Source of the DNA: BRHc4a sp049323915
GTDB lineage: Bacteria > Bacillota > Desulfotomaculia > Desulfotomaculales > Desulfocucumaceae
Direction of reading: 5' to 3'
Length of the DNA: 64,000 bases
Assembly: GCA_049323915.1 (NCBI GenBank)
Contig: JBMOPC010000001.1
Span: 1-64,000 of the forward strand
Shown here one piece after another: positions 1 to 8,527 of the stretch (positions within the stretch are counted from its first letter, which is position 1; every line of letters begins with the position of its first letter). The translations under genes and the position numbers were made by a program. The notes under the pieces were generated by a model, which saw only the letters and a program-made list of their open reading frames with translations, did no database searches and had not been told where the DNA came from.

Positions 1-1557
1 GGCTATGTCACAGAGCTTCTGGTGGAGCGGATGAGGTCTCTTTACGACGAAATAATACATGAGCAGTCCTTTGATGCGTACAGCAAGGTTGAAACCCCTC
101 TTTTCAGAAGAAGAATCACCGATATAATGTCCTCTCCGGTAATAACCTGCAGAATGGACGATCTGGTGGTTGACGCGGCCAGGCTCATGGAGCAGAAAAA
201 AATAAGCGCGGTAATGGTGGTGGATGACGGCAACCGCCCGGTGGGAGTCCTGACAAATGCAGACCTGGTGAACAAAATACTGGCCCGCTCCGTGACCGAC
301 TATCTGGACACCAACGTAGGGGCGGTCATGAACAAAAAAATAGTGACAATACCTTCGGAGGCATTTTTCGCAGAGGCAATGCTGGCTGTGTCAAAACACC
401 AGACCAAACACCTTGCCGTTACAAACAGGGGTAAGCTGGTGGGTATAGTGACCGTGGCAGACATGGTCAAGACCAGGAGCACTGGTACGCTTACCCTGGT
501 GCACGATATAGATTCACAGCAGGACATAGAAGGCCTGGCCAGAATAGGAACTGAGACGGACAACCTGCTCAATGCCCTGGTGGCCGAGAAGGCACCGGTC
601 CAGGAAATACTGATGATAATATCCGAGCTTCACGAGAGGATAACCCGGAAGGTTGTGCAGCTCTGCGAGCAGGAAATGATAAAGCTCGGCTTCGGCCCTC
701 CCCCGGTGGATTACTGCTGGGTAAATATGGGCAGTGCCGGCCGGCACGAGCAGACCGCCCGGACAGACCAGGACAACATGATAATTTTCAAGGACAGCCA
801 GGATATTGAAAATGAAAATTTGGGTGAATACTTTATGAAGCTGGCACTGCTGGTTAACGAGGGGCTTGACCGCTGCGGGTTTGCAAAATGCCCGGGCAAC
901 GTCATGGCGTCCAATCCGCAGTGGTGCAAATCGCTGGCCGAGTGGGAAGAGCTGGTTGAGCTGTGGATAGGGTCAGTGAGCAAGGATCCCCAGGCGCTGA
1001 GGCAGCTTACCATACTTTTGGATTTCAGGCCGGTCTACGGGGACAAAAAGCTGGCGGAAACACTATGGAGAAATATAATAAAGATATACGGCAATTCATC
1101 GGCAATTTCACATTACCTGACACAGGACGAACTTAGCTCCAGGGTCCCGGTCACCATGTGGGGAGGGTTCGCCACGGAAAAAACCGGGCCGCACAAGGAT
1201 GAGATAAACCTTAAAAGCTCGGCCTGTGTTCATATAGTAAACTGTATAAGGATTTATGCTTTAAAGAACGGCATAACCGAAACCTCCACCTTCGGCCGGC
1301 TGGCCGAACTGCGGAAAAGGGGAGGGCTTCAGCCGGACGAGGTTGACTTTATTGAGGCATCCTTTGAGACATTGATGATGTTCAGAATACGAGAGAATCT
1401 TAAAAAAGTAAAAAGCGGTCAAAAGGCTGACAATTATATAAACCCCTCACACCTTAGCAAACAGGAGCGTGAGATTTTAAAGGGAGCCTTTACGGCTGTA
1501 TCCCGCCTGCAGAAGCTTACTGGGTCTATCTTTACCCTGATATGGCTGTCCAAATAG
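1..1557 (+). CDS. CBS-domain / DUF294 putative nucleotidyltransferase signalling protein (5' truncated by window edge)
   Basis: The frame is open to the first base of the window, so the true start lies upstream; the GTG at 22 is only the first start-like codon inside. Residues of about 30-150 (counted from that GTG) form a pair of CBS domains, which usually bind adenine nucleotides. They are followed by a DUF294 nucleotidyltransferase-like domain with the signature GSAGRHEQ and TDQDN near residues 237-252, and a DUF294 C-terminal helical domain to the end. In this family a cyclic-nucleotide-binding domain commonly precedes the CBS pair, and the missing N-terminus may hold it. The role is probably nucleotide-responsive signalling; substrate and partner are unknown. 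The stop is TAG at 1555-1557. The next gene converges from the minus strand. Confidence 0.85.
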   Translation, partial: GYVTELLVERMRSLYDEIIHEQSFDAYSKVETPLFRRRITDIMSSPVITCRMDDLVVDAARLMEQKKISAVMVVDDGNRPVGVLTNADLVNKILARSVTDYLDTNVGAVMNKKIVTIPSEAFFAEAMLAVSKHQTKHLAVTNRGKLVGIVTVADMVKTRSTGTLTLVHDIDSQQDIEGLARIGTETDNLLNALVAEKAPVQEILMIISELHERITRKVVQLCEQEMIKLGFGPPPVDYCWVNMGSAGRHEQTARTDQDNMIIFKDSQDIENENLGEYFMKLALLVNEGLDRCGFAKCPGNVMASNPQWCKSLAEWEELVELWIGSVSKDPQALRQLTILLDFRPVYGDKKLAETLWRNIIKIYGNSSAISHYLTQDELSSRVPVTMWGGFATEKTGPHKDEINLKSSACVHIVNCIRIYALKNGITETSTFGRLAELRKRGGLQPDEVDFIEASFETLMMFRIRENLKKVKSGQKADNYINPSHLSKQEREILKGAFTAVSRLQKLTGSIFTLIWLSK

Positions 1558-1604
1558 CACGGGCTGTGAAAAGCTTCGCCTGGCATTGTCAGCCCTACAT
1601 CATA

Positions 1605-2348
1605 TTATCGTGCCGGGACCAGCTTTATTTTTCCTTTGGCGGCCAGTTTGTCTCCCAATATCACCAGCGCGCCGGTGATGCCCGGTACTGAAAGTGCGAA
1701 ATCAACCGCCTTTTCCAGGTCATCCCCGGACCGGACCATATTGCCGGTGGCGGTGGCCACCGCGTCGGCCAGTGGGGCGGAGGGTGAAAGTATTACAGCC
1801 GCGTCGGCGCAGCCGTAGCTTAAAGAGTGCCCCACCGTGCCGGAAGATGTGCATATTCCCATAGGGGTGTCATCAGGCCTTATTTCCAGGGCGATGCGGT
1901 GGCTGAGCGGGGATCTTCCCGCAAATATGCCAATATTTCTCGTACACCTTGTTTTAAGGTAGATGTCCCCGCCATTTTCAACAATAACGTCGCGGGAGTG
2001 TTTGAGAAGCTTGGCGCCCACCGCCTCTGATATGGCGCCGGCCACTGCGGCCATGGGCCCCACGCCGGCGGCCTTTGCCGAATTTGCCATCACAAGGGCT
2101 ATTGGCGGGGCATAAGGCTTTATGTCATACGGCACAAGGGATTTAAGAAAACCGGGGTCTTTCTGGATGTATTCCTCCAGCTGGCCCCGTATTTCCATTA
2201 CCAGTTTCTCAACAAGTAAAGACATATCCGGGCTGAAGCGATCTTTCCTGACTCCCACGTCAAGATCGGTTTCCCTGATGGCAACCCTGAAATGGGCAAG
2301 GTCCCACTGGCGGTGTCTAAGCCGGTAAGCCCTCAAGGTATGATCCAA
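1605..2348 (-). CDS. UPF0280 / COG2122 family protein, homocysteine synthesis locus
   Basis: A 247-residue protein of the UPF0280 (COG2122, ApbE-like fold) family. Family hallmarks seen are the VGPMAAVAGAISE segment near residue 125 and ENGGDIYLK near residue 165. It starts with TTG directly after the stop of the NIL-ferredoxin gene, so translation is probably coupled. It is the last gene of a three-gene minus-strand operon (COG1900, NIL-4Fe-4S, COG2122). In methanogens these three families were linked genetically to homocysteine formation from aspartate semialdehyde and sulfide; carrying that role over to this gene is inference, strengthened by the SAM-I riboswitch ahead of the operon. The exact biochemical step of COG2122 is not established. 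Confidence 0.8.
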   Translation of the reverse strand: MDHTLRAYRLRHRQWDLAHFRVAIRETDLDVGVRKDRFSPDMSLLVEKLVMEIRGQLEEYIQKDPGFLKSLVPYDIKPYAPPIALVMANSAKAAGVGPMAAVAGAISEAVGAKLLKHSRDVIVENGGDIYLKTRCTRNIGIFAGRSPLSHRIALEIRPDDTPMGICTSSGTVGHSLSYGCADAAVILSPSAPLADAVATATGNMVRSGDDLEKAVDFALSVPGITGALVILGDKLAAKGKIKLVPAR

Positions 2349-2750
2349 TTACAGTCTGACCTCCATGGCCTTTGACGGGCAGATTTTTACGCACAGCTGG
2401 CAGACAATGCAGTTGTCACCGTCAAACCCCACCTCCATTGAAGGCCTTTCAATGAACAGCGCCCCGGTGGGGCATATGGCGGTGCAGGAGCCGCACATGA
2501 TGCATTTCTCCTCGTCCCTGACTACTTCCTGGGTCAGTGCCTGCACCTGTACCCCTGCATTGCGGAGGTAATCAATTCCCCCGTCAAAATGATCGCCGGC
2601 TATCTCCAGCACCATGGTCCCTTCCTTTTGCGGGTTGACGTTGGCTTTGACAATGTTGACCACCAGGTCGTAGTCCTTGACCAGTTTGTATATTATGGGC
2701 TTATCCGAGATGTCGGGCCCGAATCTGAGTACAATCTTTTTAGGCGCCAC
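2349..2750 (-). CDS. NIL-domain 4Fe-4S ferredoxin protein, homocysteine synthesis locus
   Basis: A protein of about 133 residues with an N-terminal NIL domain (residues 1-75, a ligand-binding fold also found at the end of methionine ABC transporter ATPases) and two C-terminal 4Fe-4S motifs, CIMCGSCTAICP and CIVCQLCVKICP. The start is placed at the GTG at 2750 because the AAGGAG ribosome-binding site abuts the earlier GTG at 2759 with no spacing. It lies between the COG1900 and COG2122 genes in the same direction. It is probably the electron-transfer or sulfur-relay partner of the COG1900 protein in homocysteine formation (inference from conserved gene order). Confidence 0.85.
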   Translation of the reverse strand: MAPKKIVLRFGPDISDKPIIYKLVKDYDLVVNIVKANVNPQKEGTMVLEIAGDHFDGGIDYLRNAGVQVQALTQEVVRDEEKCIMCGSCTAICPTGALFIERPSMEVGFDGDNCIVCQLCVKICPSKAMEVRL

Positions 2751-2804
2751 GCCGGTCACTCCTTGTTAATTTATTTTAATGTTTTGTTCTCTGTGGCTAA
2801 ATAT

Positions 2805-3995
2805 TTAACCCTTCAGCGCTTTGCCGGATAATCCGTCGGAGGGGGACGGAAGCAGCTGCACAGGCTCTGTGAGCAGGAAGCTGCCGCCGCTTATCCATTT
2901 TTTAAGTATGGATGCTATTTCCCTGGCCTTGGGATAGCTGGACAGAGGAGCGGTAGGCACCTCTTTTCCATTTACCGTTATTTTTCCGGATTTCAGATCG
3001 GCATAGCTGACGTGCCCAAGGTTTCCCGGCTTGCGGCCGGGATAGGCATCGCTGTAATCAACAATGGGAGCGTACAGGTCGTTGTCGGTGGCAGCCGCGT
3101 AAAGAGCTATCTCTTCATTAAGTATGGGGATGGGCACGCCGATTCCCACCGCGAAGGAGGCGCCGTATCCTGTAAAGCTTACCCCCTTAAGCCATTTGGG
3201 CGACATTTGTTTTAAATCCCCTATTACAGAAAGAGTGCCTCCGGCCGGCCCCAGATCTTTTCCGTCGGGCGATTTCTGAATGGACGGAAAGTGCTGGGTC
3301 CCGTGCCAGGCCACATAGCCGGCGCCACCCCCGAGGAATACCCTTGTCCCTATTCCTATGGTTTTAAAGTGGGGGTCCTTCAGCAGCGGGCTTAGCAGGC
3401 CTGATGTCGAATAGTGGGCATTGCCGAGATTGGGCCTGAGCATCCCCATATATGTGTAAATTGTACGATCGCCGAGGTTAACCGCGCAGTTGTAGTTTTG
3501 GTATGCGTTGCGCGGATTGAAGAGGAAGGCCTCGTTAATTTCGTCAAGGGTTATGGTGGTTTCAAGGTTTTTCCTGGGGTAGCAGTCGGTTCCGTAGCTG
3601 ACAGCCCTGAGAGATACGGGTTTCCGCGCCACCAGGTCCTCTATCACGTGCCCCCCGCCGTACCTGAATTCGCCCGGGCACTTGCTGTTGAGGGGATCGT
3701 CCTCGGGAACCTCCGTCGCTCCGATGTAAGCGTCCACAGCAGCTATGCCGGCGTAGGCGGGCACCCCGTTAAGCCACACCTTTTGCATCTTCATACGGGG
3801 AGCCGAGTGCCCGAAATTAAGGAAGGCACCGGAGGAACACATGGGGGCAAAGGTGCCGGTGGTTACAACATCCACTGCCCGCGCAGCCCCGGAGAGGCCC
3901 TTTTCCTCCACCAGGGAGACAAACTCGTCCGCTGACAGCACCACGGCCTTGCCCGACTTGATTTTTGCGTTGATTTCTGCATAGGTTCTTTCCAT
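2805..3995 (-). CDS. Homocysteine biosynthesis protein (COG1900 / DUF39, HcyBio)
   Basis: A protein of about 396 residues of the COG1900 (HcyBio) family, implicated in making homocysteine from aspartate semialdehyde and sulfide in anaerobes that lack the classical transsulfuration route. Candidate sulfur-handling cysteines sit in PMCSSGAF near residue 53 and GTDCYPRK near residue 138. Glycine-rich segments follow, including FLGGGAGY near residue 220. No C-terminal CBS pair is fused here; the downstream NIL-ferredoxin is a separate gene instead. The ATG at 4007 touches the GGAGGG ribosome-binding site, so the second ATG at 3995 (MERTYAEI) is the more likely start. Transcription appears controlled by the SAM-I riboswitch directly upstream. 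Confidence 0.85.
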   Translation of the reverse strand: MERTYAEINAKIKSGKAVVLSADEFVSLVEEKGLSGAARAVDVVTTGTFAPMCSSGAFLNFGHSAPRMKMQKVWLNGVPAYAGIAAVDAYIGATEVPEDDPLNSKCPGEFRYGGGHVIEDLVARKPVSLRAVSYGTDCYPRKNLETTITLDEINEAFLFNPRNAYQNYNCAVNLGDRTIYTYMGMLRPNLGNAHYSTSGLLSPLLKDPHFKTIGIGTRVFLGGGAGYVAWHGTQHFPSIQKSPDGKDLGPAGGTLSVIGDLKQMSPKWLKGVSFTGYGASFAVGIGVPIPILNEEIALYAAATDNDLYAPIVDYSDAYPGRKPGNLGHVSYADLKSGKITVNGKEVPTAPLSSYPKAREIASILKKWISGGSFLLTEPVQLLPSPSDGLSGKALKG

Positions 3996-4047
3996 GACTG
4001 AATTCATCCCTCCAATTGTGCTCTAAATCCAGTAATAAGACTAAGAA

Positions 4048-4069
4048 GGCCTCTTCTTCAGAAGAGGCC
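4048..4069 (-). terminator. Riboswitch expression-platform terminator
   Basis: A perfect 9-bp stem (GGCCTCTTC/GAAGAGGCC) with a four-base loop, followed on the minus strand by a T-rich run. It sits between the SAM-I aptamer and the start of the COG1900 gene, as expected for a SAM-off transcription terminator. Confidence 0.8.
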
Positions 4070-4085
4070 CAGCAAAATCTTGCTC

Positions 4086-4218
4086 ACCTCTTATCTTTCA
4101 GAAGTTATAACTTCTGCAGGAATTAGCACCATACTGCCTGACGCGGAACCATGGTACCGCGAGGCTGCTGGTTGCCGGGCTTCATTGGGCCAGTCCCTCC
4201 ACCACTCCGGATAAGAGC
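4086..4218 (-). promoter_or_regulatory. SAM-I (S-box) riboswitch aptamer
   Basis: On the minus strand this stretch carries the S-box core: P1 strand CTCTTAT, then the GGTGGAGGGACTGGCCC segment, then ATGAAGCCCGGCAACC, and a closing ATAAGAG strand that re-forms P1. This is the conserved SAM-I signature. It is followed by an intrinsic terminator (4048-4069) and then the COG1900 gene. The expected behaviour is that high S-adenosylmethionine stops transcription of the homocysteine operon. Confidence 0.95.
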
Positions 4219-4241
4219 ACACGTTTTTTTAATTGAAATAC

Positions 4242-4270
4242 AGTATAGCAGCTAGTTAAGCCGTTGTCAA
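4242..4270 (-). promoter_or_regulatory. Sigma-A promoter of the homocysteine operon
   Basis: Reading the minus strand, TTGACA (4270-4265) and TATACT (4247-4242) are separated by exactly 17 bases. It lies just upstream of the SAM-I aptamer and just downstream of the sigK stop codon, so it would start the riboswitch transcript at about 4235. Confidence 0.8.
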
Positions 4271-4287
4271 TCCATATGTTTCCTCAA

Positions 4288-4989
4288 TTATATTCCTTCT
4301 ATTACAAACTGGTCATTCAGCCTGTTAATGGCTTTCTTTTCTATCCTTGACACGTAAGACCTGGATATCCCCATTTTTTTGGCGATTTCCCTCTGGGTGA
4401 AACTGAGCCCGTTTTTAAGGCCGTACCGCATTATTAAAACATTTTTTTCCTGCTTGCTCAGGTTGGCCAGCTTGTTCCAGAGACGGTCGCTCTCGAATTT
4501 CTCGGAAACCTCGTCAATAACAGTTTCCGGGTCGGTGCCCAGTATATCTATAAAACTGAGCTCGTTTCCTTCCTTGTCGGTTCCGATGGGCTCGTAGATG
4601 GAGAACTCGGATCTTAACTTTTTGCGGGATCGATAATACATAAGAATTTCGTTTTCAATGCATCTGGAGGCGTACGTAGCCAACCTGGTGGCTCTTTCAG
4701 GGTTGTATGTGTTTATTGCCTTGATCAGTCCTATGGTGCCGATTGAAACAAGGTCGTCGAAGTCATCTGAGTCAAATTTTTTTATTATATGTGCCACAAG
4801 TCTTAAGTTCCTTTCCACCAATACCTTCTTCGCCGATTCATTTCCCTCCAGGGCCATTTGCAGGTAACTGTTCTCTTCTTCCTCATTCAGGGGTTTGGGA
4901 AAACTGTTGTTTGCCACGTAGGACACAAGCAGGGCCAGGCCGTTAAACAGAGACAGTACTGCCAGAGTTAGGAGACCGGGCAGCAACAA
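4288..4989 (-). CDS. sigK: RNA polymerase sporulation sigma factor SigK
   Basis: A 233-residue sigma-70-family factor. The first 20 residues or so are hydrophobic, like the pro-sequence removed from pro-SigK in the mother cell. Region 2 (about residues 50-120) includes NLRLVAHIIKKF, DDLVSIGTIGLIKA and TYASRCIENEILMYYRSRKK. Region 4 (about 175-228) carries the helix-turn-helix FTQREIAKKMGISRSYVSRIEKKAI. The start is TTG with an AAGGAGGG site six bases upstream. The gene is uninterrupted, so no skin-type element splits it. SigK drives late mother-cell gene expression in endospore formers, which marks the organism as a spore-forming Firmicute. A CATACATA sequence at 5025-5032 (minus strand) resembles the -10 of sporulation promoters, but no convincing -35 was found. 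Confidence 0.95.
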   Translation of the reverse strand: MLLPGLLTLAVLSLFNGLALLVSYVANNSFPKPLNEEEENSYLQMALEGNESAKKVLVERNLRLVAHIIKKFDSDDFDDLVSIGTIGLIKAINTYNPERATRLATYASRCIENEILMYYRSRKKLRSEFSIYEPIGTDKEGNELSFIDILGTDPETVIDEVSEKFESDRLWNKLANLSKQEKNVLIMRYGLKNGLSFTQREIAKKMGISRSYVSRIEKKAINRLNDQFVIEGI

Positions 4990-5187
4990 TACAATCCCTC
5001 CTTAAAATGCGATGCCTTATAAAATATGTATGGCAGTGCAAAATGTGCCTGTCCGTAATTGTTTTTTTCGGCTTTTTATTACAGGTATATTCAGCCAAAT
5101 GGAAAGGTTTTTGATTGAGGCCGTCGTAATATTCAAAATAGGCCGGAATATATCAATGCTTGCGATGACAGGGCGGGGTGATTTGAA

Positions 5188-6072
5188 TTGTATATAGGCA
5201 TGTCGGTCAGGGTGCTGGGCAATGATCATTTCAGGATCTACCTTGCAGGGTTGGAGAGTAAGGTGTTAATTGAGGGAGGAGTTTCCGGGATAATACCAGT
5301 TGTAAGGCAGCAGGCAAATGCAATGGGGCGGGAGGCCTCCCATGTCAGCCAGGTTGTGGTGATGCACGCCCATTTTGACCATGTATGCGGAATCCCGGGA
5401 CTGCTTGAAATTTTTACACAGGCCGAGACCTCAGGGTCGGCAATCGCCGCGGAAATACTGTCCAGGCCAAAAATAGTGGCCGGTTTCTTTCGCGAGGACA
5501 GTGAGATGTCACGCACTCTGGGGGGAGATGCAGGGGGTGCCTGTGCCGGCGGGGGGTTGCCTAAAATAGACATTCAAAATATCATACGGGATGGAACGGT
5601 ATGGACCCTGGGGAAAGGATTCAGCCTGCGATTTGCGTATGCGCCGGGCCACAGCCCATGCAGCATGACGGCATACTGCCCGGAGGAAGAAATATTGTTT
5701 TCTTCTGACAGCGCTGGGTTTCCGGTGGAGAAAAACATGATATTTCCTATTTTTTTTGACGGCTATTGGGACTATGTGCAGAGTATAAAAAGAATGATGG
5801 AAATTCCGGTTTCGGTTCTGGCCGGCGCCCATGAAGAGATAGTATTCGGGCAGCGGCAGGTAAAGGATTATCTGCAAATGGCCCTGGACTGGGCTGAAAA
5901 AACAAAAGAATTTGTTATCAGGGAAAACAGGAGGGGAAGAGGCCGGGAAGAGCTGTCAAAGAAGATATATGACATGTTTTATCGCGGGCGGCTGAAGATC
6001 TATACCCGGGAAAACATTATGCTCTGCTCCGGACTTATTGTTAAGAGGTCCATAGAGGCGGAGAAAGGGTAG
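5188..6072 (+). CDS. MBL-fold metallo-hydrolase
   Basis: A 294-residue metallo-beta-lactamase-fold hydrolase. The dinuclear metal motif HAHFDH is at residues 60-65. A second metal histidine lies in YAPGHSP, the bridging aspartate in FSSDSAG, and a late histidine in GAHEE. Substrate cannot be assigned; family members cleave thioesters, lactones, phosphodiesters or glyoxalase-type intermediates. The TTG start at 5188 follows GGGGTG at good spacing; the ATG at 5200 is an alternative. It is followed closely by a short PHP-domain remnant and an amidohydrolase gene on the same strand. Confidence 0.8.
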   Translation: MYIGMSVRVLGNDHFRIYLAGLESKVLIEGGVSGIIPVVRQQANAMGREASHVSQVVVMHAHFDHVCGIPGLLEIFTQAETSGSAIAAEILSRPKIVAGFFREDSEMSRTLGGDAGGACAGGGLPKIDIQNIIRDGTVWTLGKGFSLRFAYAPGHSPCSMTAYCPEEEILFSSDSAGFPVEKNMIFPIFFDGYWDYVQSIKRMMEIPVSVLAGAHEEIVFGQRQVKDYLQMALDWAEKTKEFVIRENRRGRGREELSKKIYDMFYRGRLKIYTRENIMLCSGLIVKRSIEAEKG

Positions 6073-6078
6073 GGAAAA

Positions 6079-6222
6079 GTGATAGATTTTCACTCGCATA
6101 TGCTGCCTGATGTTGACGACGGGGCCTGGACATCCGGCGGGACGCGCCCATGCCCCCGCCCGCAAGGCAAATATAGAAAAACAAAGTATAAGGAGATTGG
6201 ATTATGCCAACGCCTGTTATAG
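6079..6222 (+). pseudogene. N-terminal remnant of a PHP-type phosphoesterase/phosphatase (CpsB/YwqE-like)
   Basis: A GTG-started 47-codon frame begins IDFHSHMLPDVDDGA, which matches the metal-binding N-terminus of PHP-domain tyrosine phosphatases (usual length about 250 residues). After about 17 residues the similarity ends, the sequence becomes low-complexity and basic, and the frame stops at TAG inside the next gene. It is most simply a deleted gene whose first codons survive. Too short to be functional as the family enzyme. Confidence 0.5.
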
Positions 6223-7046
6223 ACTTTCACATTCACCCTATTTATTACGATGTGTATTGCTCCTCCACCGAAAACTGGATAAGAAATATGCAGGGGAAGC
6301 AGGCTGATGAGTGGCCCGCCTTTATTCAGCACTATTCAAGGCCGGAAAACTGGGCTGCGTATCTGGCTGAAAACGGGGTGGACTACGGGGTGATACTGGC
6401 CGAGCTTAGCCCAATTACCACAGGTATATGCCCCAATGAATACGTGGTTGAGTTCTGCCGGAACCACCGGAGCCTTATACCATTTGCCAGCGTTAATCCC
6501 TACATGATGAAAAATCCCGGCAGTAAGCTGACGCGGCTGGTTGAGGAATTGGGGCTGAGGGGATTAAAGCTCTACCCGACGTATAATTACTTCTTTCCAA
6601 ACGACCCTATGCTTTACCCTGTCTATGCCGCGGCGGAGCAGCTGAAAATACCGGTTATGGTCCATACCGGATCGTCAGTGTTCAAGGGATCGCGTATTAA
6701 ATACGGAGACCCGCTGTTTTTGGACGACGTGGCGGTGGATTTCCCGGAGCTGAACATCCTGTTGGTGCACAGCGGGAGGGGGATATGGTACAACAACGCC
6801 TTTTTTATGGCCCGGCTTCACCCCAACGTGTATATGGAGGTGGCCGGACTGCCGCCGCAAAAGCTGCCGGAGTACTTTCCCGAATTGGAGAGAAACGCAG
6901 ATAAGATAGTTTTCGGGTCGGACTGGCCTGGTGTTTCCAGCATAAAGAAAAATATTCAAGCGATCCGAAGCCTGCCCTTAAAGCCTTCCACCATTGAAAA
7001 AATACTGGGGGGAAATGCCGCCAGAATATTAAATATAAATATTTGA
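6204..7046 (+). CDS. Amidohydrolase family protein (amidohydrolase_2)
   Basis: A 280-residue TIM-barrel metal-dependent hydrolase. The N-terminal metal motif is DFHIH (residues 6-10). Other expected elements are GLKLYPTY near 113, VMVHTGS near 150, LLVHSGRG near 184 and the late metal aspartate in FGSDWPG near 237. The family includes decarboxylases such as ACMSD and gamma-resorcylate decarboxylase as well as hydrolases, so substrate is open. Start is ATG with AAGGAG nine bases upstream. It overlaps the end of the preceding PHP remnant frame. Confidence 0.8.
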   Translation: MPTPVIDFHIHPIYYDVYCSSTENWIRNMQGKQADEWPAFIQHYSRPENWAAYLAENGVDYGVILAELSPITTGICPNEYVVEFCRNHRSLIPFASVNPYMMKNPGSKLTRLVEELGLRGLKLYPTYNYFFPNDPMLYPVYAAAEQLKIPVMVHTGSSVFKGSRIKYGDPLFLDDVAVDFPELNILLVHSGRGIWYNNAFFMARLHPNVYMEVAGLPPQKLPEYFPELERNADKIVFGSDWPGVSSIKKNIQAIRSLPLKPSTIEKILGGNAARILNINI

Positions 7047-7156
7047 ACTTAAGATTTATACAGGCTGTGAAAAATTATGGCCGGTCCATTGGGTGGTGTT
7101 CACCTGTTATTTTTAACTTTAACGAAGGGAATATTAGATTTAAGTAACGGAAGCCG

Positions 7157-8521
7157 GTGGGACAAATGGCGCACAGACTGAATATTTTCGGGGCGGCTGT
7201 TAATAAAATAAGGCTGACGCCGCCGCAAATACTGGTGTTCGGGTTTGCCGGAGTTATTGCCCTGGGCGCCGTTTTACTGACTCTTCCTGTATTTACCGCT
7301 CCGGGAAAGAACACTGATTTTATTACGGCTGTATTTACATCCACCTCGGCGGTCTGCGTTACCGGGCTGGTGGTGGTGGACACCGGAACGCACTGGACGC
7401 TGGCGGGACAGGTCTTGATAATGCTCTTGATACAGGTGGGTGGCCTTGGCTTTATGACCATGGCCATGATATTTTTCATGCTGATGGGAAAGAGAATAGG
7501 CCTCAAAAACAGGCTGATAATGCAGGAATCGCTCAACCAGATGAATGTGGCGGGTATTGTGCGGCTGGTCAAGATCATTTTTTTATTTACAATTGTATCA
7601 GAGCTTTTGGCTGCCATAGTGCTGGGAATATGGTGGTCAAGGGAGATGGGGCCTGTAAAAGGAGCCTGGTTTGGGCTGTTTCACTCGGTGACGGCCTTTA
7701 ACAACGCCGGCTTTGACCTTTTTGGCGAATTCAGGAGCCTTACGGGATACAGAAGGGATCCCGTGGTTAACATTGTAATAACATCACTGATTATTATCGG
7801 CGGCCTGGGGTTTTCGGTGGTATATGACCTGTGGAAAAACCGGAATAAAAAAAGGCTGTCGGTCCACACCCGCCTGGTAATTACATCAACAGTGGTTTTA
7901 CTGGTTATAGGAACGGTTTTGTTCGGGGCGCTGGAGTGGAACGGAACATTGAAGGGACTGCCCCTGCAGGATAAACTGCTGGCCGCTTACTTTCAGGGCG
8001 TTACCCCCCGCACCGCAGGCTTCAATACGGTGGATTTGACGGTTTTGCGGCCCACAACACTGCTTATGATAATTATACTGATGTTTATAGGCGCCTCTCC
8101 CGGCTCAACCGGAGGGGGGATAAAGACCACCACCTTCAGCCTGCTGCTCCTGGCCTCAAGGTCGGTATCCGGTGGGCGGGAGGACATAGAACTATACAAC
8201 AGAAGAATTCCCTTTCACCAGGTATATAAAGCGCTGACAATTTTTCTTCTGGCAGTATTCTGGGTCATTCTGGCGGTAATGATACTGACAGTTACGGAAA
8301 GGGCGGATTTTTTAACTCTTCTTTTTGAGACGGTTTCGGCAATGGGCACCGTGGGGCTGACCCTGGGCATTACCCCCGAATTAAGCGAAACCGGCAAGAT
8401 TCTGATAATGTTGACCATGTTTTTGGGGAGGCTTGGCCCTGTTACGGTGGCCTTCGCGCTGGCCCGGAAGGGCGAAGTCTCAAAAATTCGTTATCCTGAG
8501 GAAAAAATAATTGTGGGGTAG
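7157..8521 (+). CDS. TrkH/KtrB-family potassium uptake membrane subunit
   Basis: A 454-residue polytopic membrane protein of the SKT (TrkH/KtrB) family that forms the K+ translocation pore. It has four M1-P-M2 repeats; the filter-like segments are visible as TSTSAVCVTGL (residues 56-66), HSVTAFNNAGFDLF (near 177), GVTPRTAGFNTVD (near 281) and ETVSAMGTVGLTLG (near 393). The conserved gating-loop stretch GASPGSTGGGIKTTT is near 312. GTG start. It is followed after six bases by its cytoplasmic regulator, so both are probably one operon for low-affinity or sodium-linked potassium uptake. Confidence 0.92.
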   Translation: MGQMAHRLNIFGAAVNKIRLTPPQILVFGFAGVIALGAVLLTLPVFTAPGKNTDFITAVFTSTSAVCVTGLVVVDTGTHWTLAGQVLIMLLIQVGGLGFMTMAMIFFMLMGKRIGLKNRLIMQESLNQMNVAGIVRLVKIIFLFTIVSELLAAIVLGIWWSREMGPVKGAWFGLFHSVTAFNNAGFDLFGEFRSLTGYRRDPVVNIVITSLIIIGGLGFSVVYDLWKNRNKKRLSVHTRLVITSTVVLLVIGTVLFGALEWNGTLKGLPLQDKLLAAYFQGVTPRTAGFNTVDLTVLRPTTLLMIIILMFIGASPGSTGGGIKTTTFSLLLLASRSVSGGREDIELYNRRIPFHQVYKALTIFLLAVFWVILAVMILTVTERADFLTLLFETVSAMGTVGLTLGITPELSETGKILIMLTMFLGRLGPVTVAFALARKGEVSKIRYPEEKIIVG

Positions 8522-8527
8522 AGTAAA

